DNA of 64,000 nucleotides from the NCBI RefSeq assembly GCF_003008535.1, contig NZ_CP027666.1:3585501-3649500 (forward strand), written 5' to 3'. Shown piece by piece: positions 48,363 through 56,843 of the stretch (positions within the stretch are counted from its first letter, which is position 1; each line of letters starts with the position of its first letter). The notes below the pieces were generated by a model. That model was not told the DNA's origin. It made no database searches and saw only the letters and a list, made by a program, of their open reading frames with translations. A program made the position numbers and the translations under genes. This stretch comes from Ottowia oryzae. GTDB lineage: Bacteria; Pseudomonadota; Gammaproteobacteria; Burkholderiales; Burkholderiaceae_C.

Positions 48363-48626
48363 TCAGGCCTGGCCGGCCAGCAGCGGATCGAGGCCGCCGC
48401 GCTGGTCCAGCTCGACCAGGTCGTCGTGGCCGCCCACGTGGGTGTCGCCAATGAAGATCTGCGGCACGGTACGGCGGCCGGTGATTTCCATCATCTTCAC
48501 GCGCGCTTGGGGGTCCAGGTCGACACGGATTTCCTCGATCTCATTGACGCCCTTGCTGCGCAGCACCTGCTTGGCGCGAATGCAGTAGGGGCAGGTGCCG
48601 GTGGCGTACATCTTGACGGCTTGCAT
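48363..48626 (-). CDS. grxC: Glutaredoxin 3
   Basis: Glutathione-dependent dithiol reductase, 87 residues. The redox motif CPYC is at residues 12-15 (TGTCPYCIRAKQ), the cis-Pro in RRTVPQIFIGDTHVGGHDDL. It is between rhodanese and secB genes on the same strand, and the fairly close packing suggests co-transcription. Confidence 0.94.
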   Translation of the reverse strand: MQAVKMYATGTCPYCIRAKQVLRSKGVNEIEEIRVDLDPQARVKMMEITGRRTVPQIFIGDTHVGGHDDLVELDQRGGLDPLLAGQA

Positions 48627-48667
48627 GCAGATTCCTTGGGGGTGATGTGAGCGGGCGCGCGCGGCGC

Positions 48668-49081
48668 TCACGCCTTCTCGATCGGCAGATTGGCTTCGCG
48701 CCAGGCCTTCAGGCCGCCGGACAGGGCATCGGCCTTGTCGTACCCCAGCTTGCGGGCCACGGCCACGGCTCGGCCGGCGCGCATGCCCGAGGCGCACACC
48801 AGCACCAGCGGCGTGGCCTTGTTCTTCACGGTGGTGGGCAGCTTGGCTTCCAGCTCGGCCAGCGGAATGTTCTTGGCGCCGCCCACATGCTCGGCGGTGT
48901 ACTCGGCCGGGTCGCACACGTCGATCACCACGGCGCGCTCACGGTTGATCAGCTGCACCGCAGCGGCAGGCGAAATGCCGGCACCGCCGCCGCCCGTCAG
49001 CGAGGGCCACAACAGCATGCCGCCGGAGGCCAGCGCCACCAGGATCAGCATCCAATTTGCCAATATGAAGTTCACGTTCAA
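48668..49081 (-). CDS. Rhodanese-like domain protein, membrane-anchored
   Basis: A 137-residue protein. One N-terminal TM segment (about 5-25) anchors a rhodanese domain. The active-site Cys loop is VLVCASGMRAGRA (CxxGxR; C about 95), preceded by VVIDVCDPAEYTAEHVGGAKNIPLAEL. It could take part in sulfane-sulfur transfer. It shares a divergent promoter region (152 bp) with gpmA. Confidence 0.9.
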   Translation of the reverse strand: MNVNFILANWMLILVALASGGMLLWPSLTGGGGAGISPAAAVQLINRERAVVIDVCDPAEYTAEHVGGAKNIPLAELEAKLPTTVKNKATPLVLVCASGMRAGRAVAVARKLGYDKADALSGGLKAWREANLPIEKA

Positions 49082-49233
49082 ACGTCCTCAGAAGGTTTTG
49101 GGGTCAGGCCGGCAGGCCCAAACGCCCCCGCCAATTTCGGAAGGATTCTAGAATGCTCGGTTTGCGCCCGCCCTGGCGGCGCAAATGGCCCTCTCGTTTT
49201 GTGGCCCCGCGCCACGCGCACCCTCTGTCCCGC

Positions 49234-49977
49234 ATGTACAAGCTCGTCCTGATCCGCCACGGTGAATCCACCTGGAACCTTGCAAACCGCTTTACCGGCT
49301 GGACCGACGTGGACCTCACGCCCACCGGCGTGGCGCAGGCCACCCAGGCCGGCCAGTTGCTCAAGGACGGCGGCTACGACTTCGACATCGCCTACACCAG
49401 CGTGCTGACCCGCGCCATCCGCACGCTCGACTTGGCGCTGGACGCCATGGGCCGCCGCTGGCTGCCCACCGTCAAGCACTGGCGTTTGAATGAGCGCCAT
49501 TACGGCGCGCTGCAGGGGCTGAACAAGGCGGAAACCGCCAAGGAATACGGCGACGCGCAGGTGCTGGTCTGGCGCCGCAGCTACGACACGCCGCCGCCGC
49601 CGCTGGCGCCCACCGACCCGCGCAGCGAGCGGGGCGACCCGCGCTACGCCAAGCTGGCCCCGGAAGAAGTGCCGCTGACCGAGTGCCTGAAAGACACCGT
49701 GGCGCGCGTGCTGCCGCTGTGGAGCGAATCCATTGCGCCGGCCATCCGTTCGGGCAAGCGCGTGGTGATCGCCGCGCACGGCAATTCGATCCGCGCGCTG
49801 GTCAAGTACCTGGACGGCATCTCTGACCAGGACATCGTCGAGCTCAACATCCCCAACGGCATTCCGCTGGTCTATGAGCTGGACGACAACCTGAGGCCCA
49901 TCCGGCACTACTATCTGGGCGACGCGCAGGCCGCCCAGGCAGCGGCCGCCGCGGTGGCCAGCCAGGGCAAGACCTGA
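49234..49977 (+). CDS. gpmA: 2,3-bisphosphoglycerate-dependent phosphoglycerate mutase
   Basis: Interconverts 3- and 2-phosphoglycerate in glycolysis and gluconeogenesis. It has 247 residues. The catalytic histidine motif is LIRHGESTWNLANRFTGW (H about 9), followed by RTLDLALDAMGRRWLP, LNERHYGALQGLNKAE, and the second catalytic His in VVIAAHGNSIRALVKYL (about 182). ATG 49234 is chosen because the family begins MYKLVLIRHGE. Confidence 0.96.
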   Translation: MYKLVLIRHGESTWNLANRFTGWTDVDLTPTGVAQATQAGQLLKDGGYDFDIAYTSVLTRAIRTLDLALDAMGRRWLPTVKHWRLNERHYGALQGLNKAETAKEYGDAQVLVWRRSYDTPPPPLAPTDPRSERGDPRYAKLAPEEVPLTECLKDTVARVLPLWSESIAPAIRSGKRVVIAAHGNSIRALVKYLDGISDQDIVELNIPNGIPLVYELDDNLRPIRHYYLGDAQAAQAAAAAVASQGKT

Positions 49978-50094
49978 CATGCGCGGGGCCGCAGCGCAAT
50001 GGGCGCCCTGCGCCACGGAACTTGCAGCCCCGCACTCAACCCAAAGCTCTCTCCCCCTGTATATTGGGCGTTCGCACCCCAAAGTAGCTACACC

Positions 50095-51531
50095 ATGAGT
50101 CAAAAAACCAAGATCGCCGGTTGGATTGCCGTGGGCGCCCTGGCCGGCGCACTGACCACCGTGTCGCTGCAAACCGTCGCGCGAGGCTCGCTCGCGCCCA
50201 TGCCACTGGAAGAGCTGCAGCAGCTGGCCGCGGTGTTCGGCATGATCAAGTCGGACTACGTTGAGCCGGTGGATGAGAAGAAACTCATCACCGATGCGAT
50301 TTCAGGCATGGTTTCCAGCCTGGATCCGCATTCGCAGTACTTCGACAAGAAGAGCTTCAAGGAATTCCGTGAAGGCACGACCGGGCGCTTCGTCGGTGTC
50401 GGCATCGAGATCACCCAGGAAGACGGCCTGGTGCGCGTGGTGTCGCCCATCGAAGGCTCGCCAGCCGACCGCGCCGGCCTGAAGCCTGGCGACTTGATCA
50501 CGCGCGTGGACGACACGCCGGTCAAGGGCCTGACGCTGAACGAAGCCGTCAAGCGCATGCGTGGCGAGCCTGGCACGGCCGTGCGCCTGACCATCTTGCG
50601 CCGCGATGAGAACCGCACGTTCACCGTGACCATCACCCGCGAAGAAATCCGCACGCAGTCGGTCAAGGTCAAGATGGTGGAGCCGGGCTACCTATGGGTA
50701 CGCCTGAGCCAGTTCCAAGAACGCACGGTGGACGACTTCGTCAGCAAGGTCGAAGACGCGTACAAGAAAAACCCGAACATCAAGGGCGTCGTGCTGGATT
50801 TGCGCAACGATCCGGGCGGCTTGCTGGATGCGGCCGTGGCCGTGTCGGCGGCTTTCCTGCCCGAAGGCGCGACGGTGGTGTCCACCAACGGCCAAATCGA
50901 AGAAAGCAAGGCGATCTACAAGGCCCGTCCCGAAGATTACATGCGCCGGCGCGGGGCCGATCCGCTCAAGCGACTGCCTGCGGCGCTCAAGACCGTGCCG
51001 ATGGTGGTGCTGGTCAACGAAGGCTCTGCCTCTGCCAGCGAAATCGTTGCCGGTGCGCTGCAGGACCACAAGCGCGCCACCATCATGGGCAGCCAGACGT
51101 TCGGCAAGGGTTCGGTGCAAACCGTGCGCCCGCTCGGCCCAGACACGGCGCTGAAGATCACCACGGCGCGCTACTACACGCCGAGCGGCAAGACCATTCA
51201 GGCCAAGGGCATCGTGCCGGACATCATGGTCGACGACACGGCCGAAGGCAGCCCGTACGCCGTGCTGCGCATGCGCGAAGCCGATCTTGAGAAGCACCTG
51301 GTCGGCAGCGAGCCTGACAAGAAGGACCCTGTGCTGGAGAAAGAGCGCGAAGAGGCCCTCAAGCGCCTTGAAGCCGAGTCGCGCAAACCCGCCAGCGAGC
51401 GCCGCCTGCCGGAATATGGCAGCGACAAGGACTTCCAGCTACAGCAGGCCCTGGCCAAGCTGAAAGGCCAGCCGGTCAAAGTCAGCACCACGCTGGTTGA
51501 GCGCAAGGAACCGCCGAAAGACGAGGACTGA
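50095..51531 (+). CDS. ctpA: Carboxyl-terminal processing protease (S41 family)
   Basis: Periplasmic, membrane-anchored serine protease of 478 residues. One N-terminal TM segment (8-29) is followed by the CTP helical part (DPHSQYFDKKSFKEF), a PDZ domain (about 95-180; IEGSPADRAGLKPGDLI), and the S41 catalytic core. Ser 313 in EGSASASEIVAGAL and Lys 338 in FGKGSVQ form the Ser/Lys dyad at the usual 25-residue spacing. The charged C-terminus (KKDPVLEKEREEALKRL) is helical. It is downstream of gpmA, a common order in Burkholderiales. ATG 50095 follows a GTAGCT spacer with weak ribosome binding site. Confidence 0.94.
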   Translation: MSQKTKIAGWIAVGALAGALTTVSLQTVARGSLAPMPLEELQQLAAVFGMIKSDYVEPVDEKKLITDAISGMVSSLDPHSQYFDKKSFKEFREGTTGRFVGVGIEITQEDGLVRVVSPIEGSPADRAGLKPGDLITRVDDTPVKGLTLNEAVKRMRGEPGTAVRLTILRRDENRTFTVTITREEIRTQSVKVKMVEPGYLWVRLSQFQERTVDDFVSKVEDAYKKNPNIKGVVLDLRNDPGGLLDAAVAVSAAFLPEGATVVSTNGQIEESKAIYKARPEDYMRRRGADPLKRLPAALKTVPMVVLVNEGSASASEIVAGALQDHKRATIMGSQTFGKGSVQTVRPLGPDTALKITTARYYTPSGKTIQAKGIVPDIMVDDTAEGSPYAVLRMREADLEKHLVGSEPDKKDPVLEKEREEALKRLEAESRKPASERRLPEYGSDKDFQLQQALAKLKGQPVKVSTTLVERKEPPKDED

Positions 51532-51570
51532 GCGTCTGCCGGGCCGCCGCCAGCGCGGGCCCGGCGCTCA

Positions 51571-52338
51571 TTGGCCATGGACGATCGGCAGCTGCTTCGC
51601 TATTCCCGGCATGTCCTGCTGGATGAGCTGGGGGTTGAAGGCCAGCAGCGACTGCTGGACTCTCATGCGTTGATCCTCGGTGCGGGCGGCCTGGGCTCGC
51701 CCGTGGCGCTCTACCTTGCCAGTGCGGGCGTGGGGCACATCACGCTGGTGGATGACGACACGGTCGATCTGACCAACCTGCAACGCCAGATCGTCCACAC
51801 CGAATCCCGCGTGGGCAGCCCCAAGGTCGAATCGGCGCGCGCCGCGATGGCGGCCATCAACGCCGACATCACCATCTCCGCCGTGCAGCAACGGGCAGAT
51901 GCAGCGCTGCTGGAATCCCTGCTGCAGGGCGTCGATGTCGCCGTCGACTGCACCGACAACTTCGCCGCGCGCCAGGCGCTGAACCTGGCCTGCGTGCGCA
52001 CGGGCACCACGCTGGTGTCTGGCTCGGCCATCGGCTTTGACGGGCAGATGGCTGTTTTCAATCCGTCCGACCCGGCTTCGCCCTGCTACGCGTGCCTGTT
52101 CCCGCCGTCGCAGGCCGTCCAAGAAGTGCGCTGCGCAACGATGGGCGTGTTCGCGCCCCTCGTGGGCATCGTGGGCACGCTTCAGGCTGCCGAGGCGTTG
52201 AAGCTGCTGAGCGGCATGGGCAGCGCGATGGTGGGCCGTCTGTTGATGGTGGACGTGCGGCGAACCGAGTTCACGCAGATTCGGATTGACCGCCAACCTG
52301 GGTGCGAGGTGTGCGGGTCTTCCCACCCAGCGGCGTAG
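51571..52338 (+). CDS. moeB: MoeB/ThiF/HesA family adenylyltransferase
   Basis: Activates the C-terminus of a ubiquitin-like sulfur carrier (MoaD or ThiS) by adenylation. It has 255 residues. The nucleotide motif LGAGGLGSPVALYLASAGVG (about 31-50), the Arg-finger RQIVHTESRVG, the catalytic Cys region EVRCATMGVFAPLVGIVGT, and two CxxC pairs for zinc (CYACLFP and CEVCGSS). MoeB versus ThiF cannot be decided from sequence alone. It starts 39 bp after ctpA. Confidence 0.88.
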   Translation: MAMDDRQLLRYSRHVLLDELGVEGQQRLLDSHALILGAGGLGSPVALYLASAGVGHITLVDDDTVDLTNLQRQIVHTESRVGSPKVESARAAMAAINADITISAVQQRADAALLESLLQGVDVAVDCTDNFAARQALNLACVRTGTTLVSGSAIGFDGQMAVFNPSDPASPCYACLFPPSQAVQEVRCATMGVFAPLVGIVGTLQAAEALKLLSGMGSAMVGRLLMVDVRRTEFTQIRIDRQPGCEVCGSSHPAA

Positions 52339-52464
52339 GCGCACTCCTACAGGCAGGCCATGCACTTGCTGTCACGGGTCCGCTGCATGCGAACCTAAAC
52401 TGAGTCAGCTCAAAAACATGTCGTGAAGGCCGCACGCGCGCGACACTCTTCCTGACGAATCCCA

Positions 52465-52857
52465 ATGCCTGGCAACCGAACTGTGCGTACCTACATCGTT
52501 GAAGACAACCCGACCATACGGGAGAACCTTGTCGCAACATTGGAAGAACTCGGCGGCGTCGCGTCCATTGGGTTTGCCGAAACCGAAGAGCAAGGCAGCG
52601 GCTGGCTGACCAGCCCGGACGGCCAGTGGGATCTGGCCATCGTTGACCTTTTCCTCAAGCAAGGCAGCGGGCTGGGCGTGATTCAGGCATGCAAGGATCG
52701 CAACGCCCACCAGAAGGTGGTGGTGCTGACAAACTACGCCACGCCCGATATTCGCACTCGCTGCACCCAATTGGGCGTGGACGCGGTTTTCGACAAGTCA
52801 ACGGACATCGATGCCTTGATCGAGTTCTGCCTGGATCTGCAGAACGGCTCTCGCTGA
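52465..52857 (+). CDS. Single-domain response regulator (CheY-like receiver only)
   Basis: A 130-residue protein with only a receiver domain: acidic pair in YIVEDNPTIRE (E13-D14), phospho-acceptor D61 in AIVDLFLKQGSGL, T89 in VVVLTNYATPD and K111 in VFDKSTD. There is no output domain. The adjacent oppositely oriented NarL-type regulator and histidine kinase may share a phosphorelay with it. Confidence 0.85.
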   Translation: MPGNRTVRTYIVEDNPTIRENLVATLEELGGVASIGFAETEEQGSGWLTSPDGQWDLAIVDLFLKQGSGLGVIQACKDRNAHQKVVVLTNYATPDIRTRCTQLGVDAVFDKSTDIDALIEFCLDLQNGSR

Positions 52858-52957
52858 CGCGTGGGTGGCGCACCGCTTAGAGCACCGTGCCGAGGCAAGA
52901 CCGGCTTGGCCATGGCCCATTCCCACACGAATGGGCACATCCACCGGCCACCCAACT

Positions 52958-53590
52958 TCAATCGATCAAGTTGTTCTTCAGCGCGTAATAGGTCAGGTCG
53001 CTGTTCGAGCTCAAACCCATTTTCTCCATCAACCGGGTGCGGTACGTGCTGACGGTTTTCACTGACAGCGACAGCGCATCCGCGATGTCTCCGGCTGTCT
53101 GCCCTTTGGCCAGCTTCAGGAACACCTGAAACTCACGCTCTGACAAATGCTCGTGCGGAAGCGCATCGCTCTTGCGATTGAGCTGCTGGGCCAGCAATTC
53201 AGCCACCGTCGGCGTGATGTAGCGCTTGCCCAGCGCAATGGTGCGGATCGCCTCGACGATTTCGCCCGGATCACATTCCTTGTTCAAGTAACCGCTGGCG
53301 CCCTGGCGAATCAGGTTCATCGCGTAATGCTCTTCCGGGTAACCGGAAAGAATAAGGATGCCGACGTCCGGCGCCTTGGCGCGAATCATGGCCAGTGCGT
53401 CAATGCCGCTTTGGCCCGGCATGGACAAATCCATCACCAGCACATCCAACTCGGTGGTACGCACCAAGTCAATCGCCTCGCGGCCGCTGGCGGCCTCACC
53501 TGCCACACGCAGATCTACGTGCTCGGAAAAAAACTGCTTCAACCCCGATCGGACAATCGCATGGTCATCCACAATACCTACTCTGATCAT
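52958..53590 (-). CDS. NarL/FixJ family response regulator
   Basis: A 210-residue DNA-binding response regulator. The receiver domain has VDDHAIVRSGLKQF (D8-D9), phospho-acceptor D54 in LVMDLSMPGQSGID, and a Lys in YLNKECDPGE. The C-terminal LuxR HTH is about 145-205 (LSEREFQVFLKLAKGQTAGD, KTVSTYRTRLMEKMGL). GGAGG lies 5 bases before ATG 53590; the longer frame upstream overlaps the promoter. It is divergent from the histidine kinase gene with 75 bp between. Confidence 0.92.
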   Translation of the reverse strand: MIRVGIVDDHAIVRSGLKQFFSEHVDLRVAGEAASGREAIDLVRTTELDVLVMDLSMPGQSGIDALAMIRAKAPDVGILILSGYPEEHYAMNLIRQGASGYLNKECDPGEIVEAIRTIALGKRYITPTVAELLAQQLNRKSDALPHEHLSEREFQVFLKLAKGQTAGDIADALSLSVKTVSTYRTRLMEKMGLSSNSDLTYYALKNNLID

Positions 53591-53665
53591 CACGCCTCCG
53601 GGAATGCTAAGGGCCGCGACCAGCGCGGCGGGTTTCATACTGGGGTATCTTAGTCGCACCCCACC

Positions 53666-55144
53666 ATGTCACTGAAAACCTTTTTCAACCGCCCCAGCCC
53701 ATCCAAGCCTGGTCAGATGAGCCGCCGCATGCGGGCGGCGCTGGTCGTCGGTTTTGTCGCCGCAGGTGCCATGCTGCTGATCAACGAAAGCGCCCACACC
53801 CAGACCGCGTCGATGCTGCAGTCCGTGCGCGTGTCCAGCGAGCTGCTGCGCACCGTGAATTCGCTTCTGCGCGAGCTGGCCATGGCCGAATCGGCGCAGC
53901 GCGGCTATGTGCTGACCGCCGACACCGCTTATCTCGCGCCGTACCGCAGATCCAAGGACGAGGTGCAGAAGTACGTGCGCCAGCTCGATGGTGCGGTGGC
54001 ACTGGATGCCGATATGCGCGAGGAAGCCAGCGATCTCACCAAGGCCGTGGCGCAGAAGTTTGGCGAGATGGATCTGGTGATTCGCCTGCGCGGGCAGAAC
54101 AAGACCGATGCCGCCAATTTCGTGGTGAGCACCAACGTCGGCCTGGACGAAATGCAGCGCACGCGCGCGCTGGGCGCCCAGCTGATCGAGTCCGCTTCCG
54201 AGCAAGTGGTGGACAACCGCGTAGAGATCTTTCGCCTGCTGAACGTTACCCGCTTTGGGCTGGCGGCGGGCATTCTGGCGGCGCTTTTCGCGTTCGTGCT
54301 CTATACCCAGCAAACGCGCCAGATGCAGCGCAACGACGAGGAATACAACCGCTCACTCGAGGCCGAGCGCGATGCGCTCGAGTCGCAGGTGCAAGAGCGC
54401 ACCAGCCGCCTGACCGAGTTGGCCACCCACCTGCAGCATGCGGTCGAGGACGAGCGCGCGCACCTGGCGCGCGAGCTGCACGACGAGCTGGGGGCCCTGC
54501 TGACCGCCGCCAAGCTGGATGTGGCGCGCCTCAAGTCGCGCCTGCCCGGCGATTCGCCCGAGCTGGCCGACCGCGTCAAGCACCTGACCGAAACACTCAA
54601 CCAGGGCATCGCCCTCAAGCGGCGCATCATCGAAGACCTGCGCCCGTCCTCGCTGTCGAACCTGGGGTTGATGGCTTCGCTGGAAATCCTGCTGCGCGAA
54701 TTTGGCGAACGCTCGCACATCGAGATGGAAAGCGCGCTCGAGCCCGTCACCTTGAACGACACCAGCGACCTGACCATCTACCGCGTCGTTCAGGAATCGT
54801 TGACCAACATCGGCAAATACGCGCAAGCCAAGCGCGTGACCGTCACGCTGAAAAATTACGTGTACCACGTTGAGTTGTCCGTCACCGACGACGGCATCGG
54901 CTTCAACCCTGGGCTGACGCCCCACGCCTCGCATGGGCTGGTGGGCATGCGCCACCGCATCGAGGCGTGCGGTGGCCGCCTGGACGTAACCTCGGCACCG
55001 GGCCAGGGCACGCGCATCACAGCGACCATCCCACGGCAGCAGCGCAAGCCGCAGGGCGAGCTGGCCAGCGCCATGGACGACATGCACATGTCATCCGATT
55101 CCTACACGAACGACGCGCAATCCCGCACAACGGTCGCGGGCTGA
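53666..55144 (+). CDS. CHASE3 sensor histidine kinase (HisKA_3 type)
   Basis: A 492-residue inner-membrane kinase. TM1 is about 23-40, a periplasmic CHASE3-like helical domain about 41-190, and TM2 about 196-213. A coiled-coil linker (220-260) leads to the NarX-type dimerisation domain with phospho-His H272 in LARELHDELGALLTAAKLD. The HATPase has QESLTNIGKYAQAKRV (N-box) and SHGLVGMRHRIEACGG (G-box). It is divergent from the NarL-type regulator, its likely partner. The stimulus is unknown. Confidence 0.92.
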   Translation: MSLKTFFNRPSPSKPGQMSRRMRAALVVGFVAAGAMLLINESAHTQTASMLQSVRVSSELLRTVNSLLRELAMAESAQRGYVLTADTAYLAPYRRSKDEVQKYVRQLDGAVALDADMREEASDLTKAVAQKFGEMDLVIRLRGQNKTDAANFVVSTNVGLDEMQRTRALGAQLIESASEQVVDNRVEIFRLLNVTRFGLAAGILAALFAFVLYTQQTRQMQRNDEEYNRSLEAERDALESQVQERTSRLTELATHLQHAVEDERAHLARELHDELGALLTAAKLDVARLKSRLPGDSPELADRVKHLTETLNQGIALKRRIIEDLRPSSLSNLGLMASLEILLREFGERSHIEMESALEPVTLNDTSDLTIYRVVQESLTNIGKYAQAKRVTVTLKNYVYHVELSVTDDGIGFNPGLTPHASHGLVGMRHRIEACGGRLDVTSAPGQGTRITATIPRQQRKPQGELASAMDDMHMSSDSYTNDAQSRTTVAG

Positions 55145-55255
55145 GGACGATGCCAACGCCCGGTGAATCGGCTAACCTATCACTTAGCCTGCGCAAGCCT
55201 CCACAAAGGCACAGCGCTCAGCAATCGATTCCAAACTTTCACGAAAGAGCACACC

Positions 55256-55639
55256 ATGCCATCCAGCAAAGCTGAAGACACTGTCAACCAACTGGCGGAC
55301 GACGCTGCCACGGCCACCGAGCGCCTCGCGGACAAGGCCGAGCGCGGCGTGGAAACCGCTCGCACCCTGGCGAACGATGCACTGGACAAGGCCGATGCCA
55401 AGGTGCGCACGCTGCGTGACGACATCCGCCCGGCCATTGACGCAGTGTCGTCGCGCGTGCAGGACATGGCCGCACGCGGCAAGGCTGCCGCCGCCCAAAC
55501 ACGCGAGCAGACCCGCGAAAAAGTCAACGAGTACGCTGACCGCACCAGCGCCTACGTGCAAGATCAACCTTTGAAATCCATGGCCATCGCCGCTGCAGCC
55601 GGCGCCCTGGTGGCGCTGCTGCTGGGCCGCCGCCGCTGA
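55256..55639 (+). CDS. DUF883 (YqjD/ElaB-like) membrane-associated protein
   Basis: A 127-residue protein: long Ala/Lys/Glu/Asp-rich amphipathic helix (about 1-95, apolipoprotein-like) followed by a single C-terminal TM segment (MAIAAAAGALVALLLGRRR). This is the ElaB/YqjD layout, where the anchor sits in the inner membrane and the helix can associate with ribosomes. A second, related gene is at the right edge of the window. ATG 55256 has GAAAGAG upstream. Confidence 0.75.
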   Translation: MPSSKAEDTVNQLADDAATATERLADKAERGVETARTLANDALDKADAKVRTLRDDIRPAIDAVSSRVQDMAARGKAAAAQTREQTREKVNEYADRTSAYVQDQPLKSMAIAAAAGALVALLLGRRR

Positions 55640-55651
55640 TTCTTTAAAGAG

Positions 55652-55704
55652 AATCATCCTCCAGCGCTGGTGTAATCAGCGCTGGCAGCTATCATTACGA
55701 TAGT
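55652..55704. repeat. Dispersed intergenic repeat, copy 21
   Basis: GAATCATCCTCCAGCGCTGG, then TAATCAGCGCTGGCAGCTAT and CATTACGATAG. It lies just before the terminator-like hairpin. Confidence 0.55.
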
Positions 55705-55717
55705 AGATCAGCATTTG

Positions 55718-55750
55718 AACAAATAGGCCGGTTACCGGCCTATTTGTTTT
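55718..55750. terminator. Bidirectional rho-independent terminator
   Basis: Perfect 15-base arms AACAAATAGGCCGGT and ACCGGCCTATTTGTT surround a single central T, so a small loop of about 4 bases is expected. A TT follows on the plus strand and the arm's A-tract gives a T-run on the other strand. It would stop transcripts of the DUF883 gene and, from the other side, those of the DUF4124 gene. Confidence 0.85.
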
Positions 55751-55971
55751 GGTGATTGCGCTGACGAGCGCCGCCAGCCCACCCGCTCCTATCCTTGTGC
55801 GGCTCCCCCTATGAGTGGCACCGGCACGCTGCTGACCGCGCGCCCGGAGTGCGGTCATGGCCGCCACACCGTTCTGGCAGGCAAAGGGGATCTGCCCCCG
55901 CGCAACGACCCACTCGGGCGTTCACCAATACATCGCGGTAAGCTCGCGCTCGCCTCAGACCTCAGCAACAG

Positions 55972-56694
55972 CTAGCGAACCGGCGCAACGGGCAGGCTAT
56001 CGTCCGTCCGCGATGCGCCGTTGCCTCGCGGCGCTGACACCCCGGCACCGCCTGACTGCGACGGAGACGGCGCCACCGCGGGCCGCACCGGCGCTATGGG
56101 AATCGCGCGATTGTCTTGCGTACCACCGCTGTAAGTGGGGCGCGGCGGGCGCTGCGGATCCACTGGCGGCGTGTAACCGCCCTGCCCCCACCCGTAGCCC
56201 GGCGGCGGGCGGCGGTGCGGGGGCACGGCGCCCCAGGGCTCAGGCTGAACCACGATCACGTCGGCCGGGGGCTGCTGGCCGCAGGCGAGGGCGGCGTTGT
56301 AGCGCGCGGTGCGGATCTGCTCGGCCGTGGCGGTGTTGCTTCGCGCGCGAAAGTCGGCGTCGGCGCGCGCGGCGCGGCATTCGGCCGTCTCAGCCGGCGA
56401 AGCGGGTGCCGGTGGCCTGGCCGCCTCGATCAGCGCCGCCTCCCGCCGCTGGGCTTCGCGCGCCTGCGCCGCCTGCTCGCGCTGCTCGGCGCGGCGTTCG
56501 CGGGCTTCCTGCGCTGCTTGCGCGTCTTGGCGCAACTCTTCTTCGGTGCGCTTGGGCACCACTAGCGCGCCGTTCTTGCACGGCTGGTCGGTGTAGAGGA
56601 CTTTACCGGTCGCCGGGTCGGTGCAGCGAATGGCTTGGGCGCCGGCCGCCAAGGGCAGCGCCAGCAGCAGCGCGGTCGAAACGGTCGGTTTCAT
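55972..56694 (-). CDS. DUF4124 domain-containing exported protein
   Basis: A 240-residue secreted protein. The signal peptide (1-20, ending AAGAQA) precedes a DUF4124 motif (IRCTDPATGKVLYTDQPC, two Cys probably disulphide-bonded). A charged helical part (ERRAEQREQAAQAREAQRRE, about 50-90) and a Pro/Gly/Gln-rich tail follow (about 165-240). No function is known. GGAGA precedes ATG 56694 by 7 bases. It is divergent from the second SulP gene. Confidence 0.8.
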   Translation of the reverse strand: MKPTVSTALLLALPLAAGAQAIRCTDPATGKVLYTDQPCKNGALVVPKRTEEELRQDAQAAQEARERRAEQREQAAQAREAQRREAALIEAARPPAPASPAETAECRAARADADFRARSNTATAEQIRTARYNAALACGQQPPADVIVVQPEPWGAVPPHRRPPPGYGWGQGGYTPPVDPQRPPRPTYSGGTQDNRAIPIAPVRPAVAPSPSQSGGAGVSAPRGNGASRTDDSLPVAPVR

Positions 56695-56843
56695 GGCAAT
56701 GTCTCCGTTCAGGCGGTCGTCGGGGCCGGCGGCTAAGGGCTTGCATGCGCACTTACCGCCGCGTAGCGTGGGCCAAGTATGCTCGGCACCGCAATATGTA
56801 TAACGCGCGAAGGCCCTTGCACGCCTACGCAGCCGGATTCGCC

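Larger units (their letters stand above)
55640..55971. other. 332-bp region between DUF883 and DUF4124 genes
   Basis: It contains a dispersed repeat (55652-55704) and a terminator (55718-55750). Beyond about 55751 I see nothing recognisable up to the end of the DUF4124 gene. Confidence 0.55.
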
